Shown here in pieces: positions 10,801 to 22,406 of a stretch of DNA of 64,000 nucleotides. Location: NCBI GenBank assembly GCA_964036045.1, contig OZ038379.1, positions 83,266,482-83,330,481 of the forward strand, given 5' to 3'. The first letter of the stretch is position 1. Each line of letters opens with the position of its first letter. The stretch comes from Eutreptiella sp. 'Long Island Sound 2002' (taxonomy: Eukaryota; Euglenozoa; Euglenophyceae; Eutreptiales; Eutreptiaceae). The translations under genes and the position numbers were made by a program. Under the pieces are notes generated by a model. It was not told where the DNA came from, did no database searches, and saw nothing but the letters and a program-made list of their open reading frames with translations.

Positions 10801-11597
10801 GGGCCGGCATGGTACGTTTTGACTATGCGCCGCCCCCCCATGGTGGGGGAGAAAAGTAGCGACAGTTGGTATGACCGCTGTGAAAAGTGCCCAAATCCGG
10901 TACGACACGCCCTGTCCCGCCCTGGAGGCAGCATTACACGCACAACCCATCATCTGGTATTTCACGGCGCTTTTCGGCCGGCCTCTCAGCTTGGCCTGTG
11001 CTATTCATATGTACACCCCCGTCGGTGGCAAGGCCCCTTCGGTCCCCCTTGGTGCATCACCGTGCTCCCCATGGGAGCCCGAGGGTGCTGCTCTGGCTCG
11101 GTGGTGCGGTGCTCATGTTTGTGTCTGCCTGCCTGTCATGTGCCGTATCGTGCCGTGTCTCGCAGGTTATGTGGCTGGCGTGTCGGTGCCGCATTGCGGT
11201 GTCTGTTGGTTAGGGTGGCGCGGCTCGTGCTTTGGTGTCGGGGCGTTCCGTCCGGCGCGGCGGGCTGGGCTCGGCGTAACACTCCCGTGCTCGCCGGCAC
11301 GAGCCGACGGGCTCGCGGGTCACGTGTGGCGAAGCCATGGTCCCTTGCGTGCCCCTGGTGGGGGTCCGGAGGAAAGGAATACTGGTCAGTGTCGAAGCCC
11401 CCCTCTCGCTCCTTGACGCTGTTATCTTTCTGGGCACCATTCTTGGAGGTTACATGTGCCGAATCCGCTCCAGCATCCCAGGCGTTTAACTTTCACGGAG
11501 GAGGTCCGGACCGGTCCCAACTGCGCACGTATCCCTTGATTCTCTCCTTGGAAGGTAAGGTTCTTGACGACTACTTGATAACATTCCCGTGGTCATT
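10801..11597. other. GC-rich unassigned stretch left of the TIR element
   Basis: A 282-codon plus-strand frame (10819-11667) crosses this region and enters the TIR element, but it is rich in Cys, Trp and Arg, as expected of chance frames in GC-rich DNA, and shows no domain. The last five bases (11593-11597, TCATT) are the left target-site duplication of the neighbouring element. Confidence 0.4.
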
Positions 11598-13306
11598 CTT
11601 AGGCGGCTCAAGTTGCATGGTCAAAATCACACCAAATGCACCCAATCTGGACCATGCAAAAAAATAGTTTTTCATAGGCTCTGTTTTTTGAAAACAGAAT
11701 ATTAGTCCGAAGAAAGTATCTTTCCTACCATTTGTGCCATTTCGTGCCTTTTTTCGGACAGCCGAGAACAAAAAAAAACTATAAAAAGAATAAATAAATC
11801 TTACGATTTCAGTGGAAAATGATGTGCGTTTAGCGGAAATTGGCCAAGAAATACATTTTGCGTTCCCCTTGTTTTTTGGATGAACATGGTCTGCAGAAAA
11901 AACGATTGCAACGTCATTTTCTGTTCTGCATGTTCATTGCATACCTGGAAAAATGATTTATTGATCGAATTCTATGTGCGAGGCCTCGCGCAATCAAGAC
12001 CAAGGATCATTAAAACAGAAGCATGGCGGATTAAATATCAATGCAAAACATATGCAACATGTGGTTCAAGGGCTGCCCCATGCGCGAGGCCTAGCGCATA
12101 ACTTACTAAACCAAAAACCTCACCCGATTCATTTTCCTTTGGAAAGACGGCTTCAGGGTCGAGTGGTCTTAGTACCCACCCCACGGTTTGATTTTTGATT
12201 TGCAATGCCTGAAAAAAGAGGTATAGGTTGTGACTTTCAAGTTCTGGGACTGCAATGCAGTCCTCATTGCGCGAGGCCTCGCGCAAAAAAAAGCCCACAA
12301 AATATATTCATTGTACCATTGTGATGGGTTCTCATCTGATAGCACTTGTGCACAACCTTCACTAAAGCAACGAGTACCTAAATTGTCGTTGAGTCATTGA
12401 AATTTACCAGAAGCTTGCCCCCCCCGGAGGCGGAAAAACTCTTTTTGGGCTTGGTGAGCCCCTGCACCTGGCACACTGCTTCCCCCAGGGCACCTTCTTT
12501 CTCCAGGTATCGAACATCATCTTGATAATTGGTGTCGTTTGCACTACATTGCATTTTACTCTCCAAAAAATCAGTTTTTTTGGCCCAAACATACGCTCAA
12601 AAAAGTGCCACGCATGGCAAATTCATATTTTCTTTGCACATTTTACTTTGATCTATAGTCAACAACGGAAGGATCAATTTCTCTTCAGCCAAAGCTACAA
12701 GGGGGATCCCTGTCGAGCCCAGCCTCATTTGTTGAGTGGACATGCTTCATGTGTTACCAGTGATACTCTTTTTTTTGCTTGACACTCCCCATAAGTTGTG
12801 GCAGGTGTGCATCATGAGCAATGCTGAAGGATGCACCGTGTGCAACACCTCCAACGTATGTGCTCCTTTTGTTAGGAATGCAACAACATTTGAAATGATT
12901 TCTCGAGTCATCAATTAGATTTGCAAGGCTTGTTTAGAAAACTAAATGTCCGCCCGCGTAAACATATTGTACAATGTGATCAAGTCAAGGGTGCCTGTAA
13001 TGTCACTCCAGTGTAGGCGCCTGCTTGATTCCTCAATTCTACCATCATTACCTGACTTTGGAGGGGCAATGGACTGCTCCTTGCGCGAGGCCTCGCGCAA
13101 GGAACAGTCCATTGCCCCAAAAAAGGCATTTTTTGGACCCATCAGGACCAAGAAAAGGCCAAAATTCCTTGCATAAGAGTCCTTTTGGTGTTCCAAAAAT
13201 GGCTTGATTTTTTGCAAGCCAAAGAATGGTTCTTTTGATGTTTTTTGAGGCCGTGTATTTTGGGCATTTTCTGTCGTTTTATACCATGCAACTTGAGCCG
13301 CCTAAG
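11598..13306. mobile_element. 1.7 kb TIR element with 5-bp TSD and GCGCGAGGCCTCGCGC palindromes
   Basis: A 24-bp perfect terminal inverted repeat starts CTTAGGCGGCTCAAGTTGCA at 11598-11621, with its reverse complement at 13283-13306. It is flanked by TCATT at 11593-11597 and again at 13307-13311, a clean 5-bp target-site duplication. Inverted similarity continues imperfectly for about 20 bp more. No transposase frame is present, so it would be non-autonomous. Four copies of a GCGAGGCCTCGC-centred palindrome lie inside (around 11984, 12090, 12277 and 13090). The TIR does not start like the superfamilies I know with 5-bp duplications (Transib starts CAC), so the family is open. Confidence 0.8.
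13063..13118. repeat. 56-bp near-perfect palindrome
   Basis: The two 28-nt arms are reverse complements with one mismatch, centred between 13090 and 13091 on AGG/CCT. The outer arm reads GGGGCAATGGACTG and the core is TTGCGCGAGGCCTCGCGCAA. It is the most extended of four such palindromes inside the TIR element. Confidence 0.9.
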
Positions 13307-13752
13307 TCATTGGTTCGGCCATGGGTCCTGCGTGTTTGGCTGGCCCCTTGGCCCGGCCCATCGTGGGTCCGGTTTGCGGGTGAGGAGGGTTGGGAGGAAG
13401 GACGGGTCCGTGTTGGGCCCCGTCCCTTTCTCTGTCGTTGGCGGGATGCGGGGGTCCGGGGAGTGTGAAACACCGGAGGAATTCGTTGGGTCCTTGTTCG
13501 TGTTCGGCATCATCGGCCGCTAAGGCTAGCCCATATTCGTTGCGTGTCCGTTGCTGGCGCCGGGCAGGTCGACGCCTTTCCCGCCAGCATTTGCCCAACC
13601 GACAGGCGCTGGTGGAGTGTGTTGCGCGGTCGCGCTTTGTCAGGTTGTACGAGGGGTTGTACAAGGTCGGCTCGCCCAGGGCCGTCGTGGTCGACGGCCG
13701 GTTCCGCAGCCGTCGGTTTGATGCCCCTCGTTGGGTCCTCTGCCGAGAGGAG

Positions 13753-16106
13753 TAAAGAAGGTCCCTACCAGGACCGGGCCCCGCTGTGCCCCTTCTGCCT
13801 GTTACCCCTGCTTTTACTCCGGATCAACGATTGCATTCCTCAAACTCCAGGGTCCAAAATCCAAAAATATAGAAAATAAAATCGTCCTTCAACCCTGAAC
13901 AGCAACCGGATCCCACAAATACAGCAATAACCCGATCCACAATCCAATACACACTGCGGGCTTCCGTTCAGCACACCGGTCGTCCCACGGTGGCGGGCAT
14001 GTACAAGAATTGCACCAAAGAAGAAAGCCCTGAAATTGGCATATGAACACAAATAAAGCAAAGTTGGGGAAAGAGGTAAACATACACATTCACAGCCATA
14101 AACCCCTCATTCCCTTGGCTCAAGACCTTCCCTTGACTCACCAACATATTGCTCTGAACCAGGTCAAATGAGATGGCTGAATGCCATGTGTCACAAGTCA
14201 CTACACAAACCCCAAAAATGTGTTCACTCCCAAGCCTCTAAATCCTAGCCCAATAGGGGAGGTGGCGTGTCATGGCCTAGAGTGGCACTCAGGACCATGC
14301 CCTACCCTGACATATACTTGGTTGGACTTGGAGTCGAATGGGCTTAGAGATATGCCCCATGAGTTTGAACTCATAACATGCCAAAAACTGCCAATTCACA
14401 CCATATTGGCCATATATCAAATATATGCTCAAAATTGAAGTTACCACTTATCCGAAGGCTCAAAGTATGCATGGAATCGAAGTCTAGTATTCACGGAGGA
14501 TAGAGACCAAAGGTCAATGCGCATGTACATCCCCACTTTACCCTCGAAACCCCTTCGGATATGGGCGCCACGCACTGCCCAAGTCAGCCCATGATCTTGA
14601 GACCAATTCTTGTGATCCTTCGTGCGCCAAGCCAAATGGAGTACGCGATCCGGCATATGGTGGTGTTCAACTTCGAAGCATATGCCAACATATGAACAAC
14701 ATACCATGGTTCGACTCTCCATAGGCTTCTTGCTGTTTGCCGACCAGGTAAGTACACAAAACGCAAAAATGAGCAAAAATTGAGGTCAAAAACATGAAAA
14801 TATGTCCAAACACAAAGTTGTCATGATAGTATATCTCTATGCTCACCCATGATATCCGCTCATGGTTCAATACACAAATGATTGGAACCATTTGCGAACC
14901 ATTCCCCCATTTGGATCCCCAATCGGGCGCATGGAGATACCTTCGCCACTCATATCTACATGCCCCATGAAAATGGGAGTGCACTCATGGATCTCTTTAC
15001 CAAACATACCATGAGCGATACATACGCGGTAGACTTAGTCTAGCGCTTTGAATTCCACAATTGGGACATGGGCAAAGCCCTTGTCACGTGTGGCTCCCCA
15101 TCTCTTCGGCCACACGAAGATATATAACATGGGCATGAGCATATCAAGACATATACTACCAATATCACACATAGCCCTTAAAATAGGCTCCCACCATGGT
15201 ATGCCGTGCCCCTCCATGGTCATAACTTTGGGTTAAATGGACGTGGGAACCTAAGGAAAGATGCTATGCAACCGCAAGACTCATGCGCTACACTCGAAAG
15301 TCATAATATCAAGTCCGGACACATGGTCAACAAGTTATAAACAAGTTTCCACCATGTTGACCATGATCCTATGATACAACGAGTGTGTGTGACGACTTAA
15401 GGTGTTGGACCCTACAAGAAATAAGTTGAGACTAAGGCGCTTGCAACGCAACCTTCCTTATTCTCTTTCCTCACACTCGCGCGTAGATATGGCCCTTCAA
15501 AGTGGTCCCACGATTCACTTTTGTTTCCCTTATATCTCCAAGTCAAATGGGTGGCAAGTATAAGGGAAACCTGATTTGGGCATAGGGAAAGGAGTATGAC
15601 CACTCGAAGAAGACCAAATCAAGTGCGGCGATGTCGAAGTCGAAAATCCGATTTTGACATCGTGAAAAATTCAGATTAAAATTTCGAGTGCATATTTAGA
15701 AAATTGCGGAAGCAACGAACCCTTTACTGATGAAATCTGACCCTTCATCGGGGTTTCCGCCAAAATATCTGGAAATAACAGTTAACCAATCGGTTACCGC
15801 AAAATCGCGAGCCAACTGACAGTCGCCGATACATTGACCATCAGAACGGAAGGTGGAAAAATTACGGAAACATTATGATAAAAAAACCTTCTTGATTCCT
15901 GATATTGTGATATATGAATCTCAGCTGGCGGCTCCTCGGTACTGAATATGGCCGCTCATAGCCGGAATGGCCAAACCTATCACACTATCACATCGGGTTA
16001 GTTCAGGTGGATGGGAGAGTATGATATCAGCCAATGGCGGCTTGCCGGCACATAGATACACACCCCAAGTGACCCAAAGATGGCCACGGGGGTCCGAACC
16101 GGCTTC
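13753..16106 (-). repeat. Element 1 3' LTR (2354 bp)
   Basis: Begins TAAAGAAGGTCC on the plus strand and ends CCGGCTTC, directly before the polypurine tract complement. Length is exactly that of both element 2 LTRs. Small open frames of 60-110 codons recur in all LTR copies but have no recognisable product. Ends are not the usual TG...CA. Confidence 0.92.
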
Positions 16107-16121
16107 ACCCCCCTTCTCAGA
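16107..16121 (-). promoter_or_regulatory. Element 1 polypurine tract
   Basis: On the minus strand the sequence TCTGAGAAGGGGGGT abuts the 3' LTR, the expected place and composition for the plus-strand DNA primer of reverse transcription. Confidence 0.75.
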
Positions 16122-16504
16122 GCGTTGTTACCGCTCGGAAGTCATTGAAGAGAGGACGGGAGGACCCCAATGGGCTCCAACCCCCCCCCCCCCCCATGTC
16201 CCAAGGACACATGGAGTCCCCACACACGTCGTAGGCGGCCCCCACGCCCCAAGGGAGGGGTGAGGACACTCATAATCGGTGCCCTACGCCATATCCGGTC
16301 TCCTCTTGATCTACAACATGGACCAAGGGGATCAAAGATAGAGAAACGTCGTTGGTCGACCTAAATAAGTATACCACAATGAAATATATATGTGGAGATC
16401 GAGTGAAGGGGGTAGATAGCCAATCAAGGCCCTAAAATCCCCGGATGAACGCCCTCACCCGTCTCCCAAGCACAGAAACAAACAAAAATGCCAAGGGGGA
16501 TCCA

Positions 16505-19500
16505 TTACGGTGCTACAGCAGCAACCAAATGGACCAGCACGTCCTTGACATCCAAAGAAATATTCTTTTTCTTCAGATAGTCCATCCAGACCGTGGTATA
16601 CCTCGGCACGAAACTGCTCGGAGGGTCCCACGAATCCTTGGATGCGGCGAATCCCTTCCAACGGACTTTATAAAGCCTACCCCCAGGCGTCCCCGGGTCC
16701 GGCTTGTCCGCCAGGATCTTCTCAGCGGTGAAGTCGTCGTCCTCACCCGCGTCGTCCGAGTCGACATCGCCGGCCGTGAACTCGAAGGTGACGGGACGTC
16801 CGCTGGGGTCTGGTGCTCGGGGACGAAGCTGGGTATGGTCGCGGTCCAGGATCTTGTTATCCCCCACACGAACCGCATACACATCCTGACCGACCTTCCG
16901 CACAATTACCCCCGGCACATACCAAGATGCCTGCCGATGCCTGGACAGGACATCCTTGTGGTGCCGCTCCACCCACACGGTGTCTTGGAGAGCATACTTC
17001 TGGACCTTTCCCTGCTTGAAGTACTTGGCCCTCTTGTCATGCTCGTCCTGAAGTGCCTTGCACACCTTGGCCGCCGTGTCGTCCGCCTCAGCCATCATAG
17101 CGTTCGCATCCTGGGCCACTTTGCCATGGTTCAACCACGGGAGAGTGCGTGACACTCGATCCCGTAGGAACAGGATACGATGGGGCGACAGTCCAGTGGG
17201 TCCCGGAAGGTCGTGATACGCTTGGAGTACTCTCCACAGCGAATTATACCAATTCCGGCCCGGTTCGTCGATGTGCAGCTGGCGGAACTTCTCGAACATC
17301 TGCCGCCTGTCCACCTCAGCTCGGCCATTCGACCGGCTCTGGTACGCCACGGTCTTGGCGTGCCAAATACCCATGTGCTTGCACATCGTCTTGAACCACG
17401 TCCACACAAACTGACTGCCCCGATTGCTGCAGATGACAGCCGGGACATCAAAAATCGTCAGCCAATGCCTGATCATGGCATTAGCGACGGTCTTGGCCTG
17501 CAGCCCCACTCCATGCTTGTCCTTGTTGTCCTTCTTCTTGGACTTCTTGCCAGGGACCGCCACGATATACCCACTGTGCCTATCCACCGCCAGGATGACA
17601 CAGTCGTAGGTCTCTCCTTCCACGGTGACCTCAAGCATGGCGAATACATCCATGGCCACGGACCGCATAGGGGCCTCCGGTGTAGCCGTGTACACCGGGT
17701 TGCCCGCTGTGGAGTGGTTGGGGCTCTTCGTGGCCTGACACACGGCGCAGTCGCTGCAGTACTTGTCCAGGATGGCGTAGTACCCCGGTGGGAACTTGAA
17801 GCGCCACTCCAGGTCCTGCTGCATCTTGTCCCGACCAGGATGCATGAGCTGGGCGTTGTGCCAGTGGTCAATGAGCTCCTCCACTCGGTTCTCAGGGACC
17901 AGTAGCTTGTCCTTGAGGAACAGTTTGTCCCCATCCTCGGTCAAGCCCTCAGGCCACTCGTCGTCCGACGGGGCGCTCACGGCATTCCAGTACTTGCTCC
18001 AGTGCTCGGATGCCGCGTAGTCATCCGACCAGTCCTCTGTGAGCACCGACCTGACTAGCTCTACAGGGGCCACCATCCATTGCTCGAGGGTTTCCTCTCG
18101 AATAGCTTGGACGCGGGCACCCCGGAACTTGGCCAGGTCCGTACGGTTAGCCATCACCACAAAACACTTGACCCCCTCTTGCTCCATGGCCTTCTCCATT
18201 TCGATGATGCGCTTGGCCTCCTCGGTCTCCTCGGCGTCCCCGTGGCTGGATATGTCCATCCAAGCCTTGCCCACGGGGTAGGCCCATCGACTCAGGCAAT
18301 CTGCCACAGTGTTGTCCTTCCCCGGGACATACACGACGCTGAGATCGAACTTGGCGAACGTCTCATGCCATCGGGCCCTCCGCGCCGCCGGTCCCGAGGG
18401 GGTGTCGACGTGCTCCTTGTGCCAGCTCTGCAAGGACTGATGGTCCGTACAAACCACCACCGGTTGCAGTCCGATGTGGCCAGACCACTTCCTGAGCGCA
18501 CAAACAATGGCGTACGTCTCCTTCTCCCTCGCTGTCCAGGTTCGACGTTGGCCCTCGGCCAGGATCCGACTCCAGAACGCCACGGGTACGTGTGACCCGT
18601 CGTCCCGGACCTGCTCGAGGACTGCACCTACAGCATAGTCCGAGGCGTCCGTCCGTAGCACGAATCCCTTGTCCGGGTCCACCAGGAATAACCCCAGCTG
18701 CCCCAGACGTCGCTCCTTCAGGCGGCTGAACGCATCCTCGGCCTCAGGGGTCCAGGCAAGCTTCTTCTTGCTCCCCTTCCGGCCATCGAACTTGCCCACC
18801 TGCAGCATCTTGTGCAGCGGCCCGAGAGTTCTGCATACATCCGGACATAGCCCGAATAGTAATTGCAGAACCCCATGAAGGACCGGAGTTCGCTGATGGT
18901 CTGGGGCTCTTCCCAGTGGTGCAAGGACGCCAGCTTCCCAGGCATGGGACGGCGTTGCCCGTGACCAACCACGTGACCCGCGAACTCCACTTCCGTCACG
19001 AAGAGTGAGGCTTTGGTGGGCTTGCACACCATGTTGTGCTTGTCCAACTCGCTGAGCACTCGGCGCAGATCCTTCTCATGCGCCTCGATGAGCTCGTCCT
19101 CAGTCATGTTCTCCGTGCCGGACCCGATGATGATGTCATCCACAAAGGGATCGGCACAGTCCCGGACAGGACCGAGTAGGTCCTCCATCATGCGCTGGAA
19201 AGCGGCGTTGCCATTCTTGGCGCCCATAGGCACCACTTTCCACTGCATGGGCCCCAACGGCGTCGACATCGCTGTGCAGGGCCTGCAGTCCGGGTGTAGC
19301 GGCATCTGGTGATAGCCGTGTTTCAGGTCTAACACCGTGAAAATCCGCTTTTTCTGTTGCTTTTGGGAGGATGGAGTCGATCAGGGGAAGCGAGTACGAG
19401 TCGTGCTCGGTCTGCTCGTTCAAACCTCTGTAATCAACCACCAACCTCCACTCGCCCTTCTCCTCCTTGGGCACGATGAAGGCTGGGGTGGCCCACTCAC

Positions 19501-21570
19501 TGTCGGAGGGTTCGATCCATCCCCGCTCAATGAACTCGGCCAACAGCTTCTTCATGGCCTCGGCCCGATCGCCCTGAAGTTTGTACTCCCGATGACGATA
19601 GATCTTGGGGTTCGGCTTCAGCTCGATCCTCGCTGTGCCAAACCTCTCACGATCTGGAGGGTTCTTGTTGGCGACGCCACTGAATAGCCGCGGATATGCA
19701 TTGATCAGCCTCTCCTTCAGCTCGGCGACCTTCGGGTTCTCCTGAGGCTCTTCAGCCGCTTGCTTCGGTATCGATACAACCGACCGCACTGCGGTATAGG
19801 CCTCTTCTGGGTCCGACTCCGACTTCTCCTCGTCCGATATGCCGTCTTCATCGTCGTGGGTTGCGATTCCCACCGATAATCTCCGAAAATTTGTGGCCTC
19901 GGGCTGGTGCTCGTCGCTACCGGTTTCCACTCTTGGAAAACCCCACGTTGGTGGGTCCGACCCAACCGGACCATCGTATTGGTCCGCGGTGTGATCCATG
20001 ACCCTCGCCACAAACTCATCCTTCTCGTACTTGCCGGTGACCAACATCTTGTCATCCCACCAATGCGGAGATGTGACCATGGCCCGCCTCTTCTTGGCTG
20101 CCACACGGTCGTGCATCACCATCCGCATGTAGTTGACGACGTCGGCGATCTCGGCGTGGGACAGGACGTCAATACCATCAATTGGCTGATCCGTCCCCTC
20201 ACTGGGCTCAAACATGACCTTCATGGGCACCGCCTACACCCTACGGATGAATGCTTCATCACCCGTGGGCTGGGCTTGCGCCCCATCCACCAGGAAAGCC
20301 TTGGTACCCCACGCTTGACCCGGGGAGGGCATTGATACACCCTTGGCGTCGATGAACAGCTCCTCCTCTGGCCCGAATGACATCTCGTTCAGGGTGATGG
20401 AGTCCAGCGTCGACTTGAAACCTTCCAGCGGACATGGGGTGGATCCTATGCTGGTTATGACCAGGATCCCCTTCGCCCTATCCGCGACGATCTTCTCCAC
20501 CGTACGTCTGGTGTTGTCCAGGGAGCCATGCCAATACATGGGCCCCCACTCCTTCAAACCCCAATGCCTGTGCCACGCTGAGTCTCCTCGATGCCAATGC
20601 CTCGTACACTTCCGCAAAAGTGGGGCATCCCGGGAAGCGAAGACGTCCGTCTCGGGCGCTTCGGCTCCCAGCGTTTGGATCATCCTGTCGTACACCTGCC
20701 GCGCCATTCCATACTCCGTGAGTTGAACTCCGCGATCTCCTCTGGACTTGGCACCCACAGCTTGCACCGCTTGGACGATTCGATCCTCTTCCTCAGCATT
20801 CCATTGGGATGATCCGCATGCATAGTCCTTGGACAGCCATGTGAGGCATTCATCATCCTCCCGGACCAGCGTTGCACGATGGGGAAGGGCTCCAATGGCA
20901 TTTGCCACCATGAAGTCATACCCCATGATCATATCCCAATCTGTAATGTCGGCCACATAGAAGTTCCCGGATAGAGTGCTTCTCTTCGCCAGATCAGGGC
21001 GGTTCAAGCGCTCATGTTCCCAGAATTCCATACTGATAGTGGCCTCATGGGTGCCACCACCCATAATCTCTCCATTGGCCACCTTCAGGCGGACCGGTCT
21101 ACGGCTGGGCTGCAGGGATTCCTCATTGAACAACCCTCTCCGGACCAGGCTCACCTGGGCACCCATATCCACCAAAACATCCACCACCAACTCCTCTTGT
21201 CCGCACCGTACTCGCACCTTCAAGTGCAACTGCCGCTCGTCACCATGCGGTGTATGGACGACTCTCACGGCATGCAACTCTAGCACGTCCGGCTGCATCA
21301 GGACTTCGAGGGTATGATCACGGATGGTGTAGATCTTGGGTTGGTCTTGCCCGTCCACGGGGCTCTCCGTGGTCGCTCCTTCCTTCTTACCACGTCCCTG
21401 GCCCACATAAACTTCCCTTGGCAGGGCGCTCCAGGGGTTGGGAGTGGCGAAACTCAGTGGTTTTGGGTCTTCTGGAGCCTTCTTCGGCACCCGATGTGCC
21501 TTCGTTTCTCTGGGATTCCACTGATTTTCGGAGGAGAGACCTCCGAGGTCCCACTCCCGTGGGGGCTCCT
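16505..21570 (-). pseudogene. pol: Element 1 pol (protease, Dam-like domain, RT, RNase H, integrase, chromodomain), broken
   Basis: Colinear with the open pol of element 2. Breaks seen by comparison: a one-base loss near 21508-21512 just after the gag stop; a GAG to TAG nonsense at 20234-20236; an extra G near 19366; a missing C near 18823. Open pieces are 21490-20234, 20230-19136 and 19027-16505. The protease aspartate motif DTG is DMG (near 21163), and the integrase catalytic GAT is AAT (17423-17425), giving CSNRG. RT still reads FVDD. The C-terminus keeps a chromodomain-like segment, then ends differently from element 2, whose last codons are frameshifted relative to this copy. It cannot make a working polyprotein. 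Confidence 0.9.
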
Positions 21571-21923
21571 CTAGACTTGGCTTCCCGCAGCCCCTTCCGA
21601 CTGCGATCCGCCAGGACTTTGTCCATCACGTTGCTGGGCTTTGAGTTCCTCCAACGTCCTCAACATGTCCTCAGCAACCTCCTCGATCGACCTCACTCGT
21701 CGGTCTTGGCCAGGTCCACCACCATAGCCTCTTCCTCCGCCTTTCGCTTGGCCTTTGCCTTGGCCTTTTCCCCCGTCTCCGCCCTTCGCCTTCCAATCGG
21801 CAATCCGCTGCTCCTTGGGCTTCTTCTCGGGGTGAGCGGCGAAGTAGGCCTTCTTGTCCGCCTCATACACCTTGCACTGACGGTGGTCGTGTGCATGGTT
21901 GTTTCCCTTGCCGTAACAGACCC
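21571..21923 (-). pseudogene. gag: Element 1 gag, C-terminal fragment left of the element 3 insertion
   Basis: This piece begins at the insertion point inside the zinc knuckle and encodes the VCYGKGNNHAHDHRQC part, a Gly/Lys/Gln-rich basic stretch and the Gag C-terminus ending GAAGSQV, followed by TAG at 21573-21571. The same TAG ends gag in element 2. The other part of this gene is 24 kb away at 46420-49172. Bases 21919-21923 (GACCC) are the target-site duplication of element 3. Confidence 0.9.
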
Positions 21924-22406
21924 AGTAAGAAAAAGTGCTTTTCCTTTGCTTTGAGGCATACTCTAGTTGTATTAGAGATGCACTGAGCATCCATGCATTT
22001 TAATCTTAGTATTGGTCCCACCAAAACTGGTGATAACACATTTTGACCTATGGAACCAAACACCCAATCAGGATATGGAGTGGACCCCTTAATCCCCTTT
22101 CAATGTGAAGTAAAACATCTTTTCCTGAGTTGACTGAACACTGACATATCCAAGGCAGAGCCTATGAATTTATCTATGTTTTTCCATGAATTCTTAGCTA
22201 TCCTAGTGGTATGCACCCTAGGGGGCTGGGCACCTCTTTTTGAGAGGTCCTGGGTTCAATTCCCGGTCAGCCTAGCTAAGTAGGAAGATCCCATGTGACA
22301 TGGCAGTGACCTCATCGCCACATACCATGCCACCTCAGCATATATGGGACCCAAAACAAACAGTGCACAATTCCCCCAGATGGCACTATGGAGAGAGTGT
22401 GACCAT
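21924..22406 (+). repeat. Element 3 5' LTR, first part
   Basis: 483 bp matching 45628-46110 of the 3' LTR nearly base for base, up to GACCAT where element 2 enters. The last five bases ACCAT are the duplicated target of element 2. It contains the tRNA-like segment described separately. Confidence 0.92.
22194..22279 (+). other. tRNA-like sequence in the element 3 5' LTR
   Basis: The outer heptamers TTAGCTA and TAGCTAA pair. A D-arm-like CTAG/CTAG stem encloses TGGTATGCACC. An anticodon-arm-like ACCTC, loop TTTTTGA, GAGGT follows at 22232-22248. A T-arm with the loop TTCAATT lies in a GGTTCAATTCC B-box-like match near 22254. Extra bases sit between the D and anticodon arms and after the T stem, so it is not a functional tRNA gene. 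It looks like a tRNA-derived (SINE-like) segment with possible RNA polymerase III signals. Confidence 0.6.

Noticed and set aside
11598-11621. Dinoflagellate spliced-leader relic suggested by GGCTCAAG in the TIR
   Set aside because: Only the last eight bases agree with the leader as I remember it; the upstream TTTT and CCGTAGCC parts are missing.
10819-11667. 282-codon plus-strand frame
   Set aside because: It crosses the boundary of the TIR element at 11598 and has the Cys/Trp/Arg bias of a chance frame.
13302-13664. Minus-strand frame with ALAADDAE, a possible RT active site
   Set aside because: No other RT motif surrounds it and the frame enters the TIR boundary; the match is too short.
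15035-15236. Small frames (about 62 codons) repeated in all LTR copies
   Set aside because: Their conservation follows from LTR copying; both strands are open and no start context or domain supports a product.
15725-15790. Hammerhead ribozyme suggested by CTGATGA in the LTRs
   Set aside because: The required GAAA core and flanking stems are not found at the right spacing.
22194-22279. Functional tRNA-Lys(UUU) gene
   Set aside because: Extra bases between arms and a displaced acceptor 3' strand prevent a proper cloverleaf; it is called tRNA-like only.
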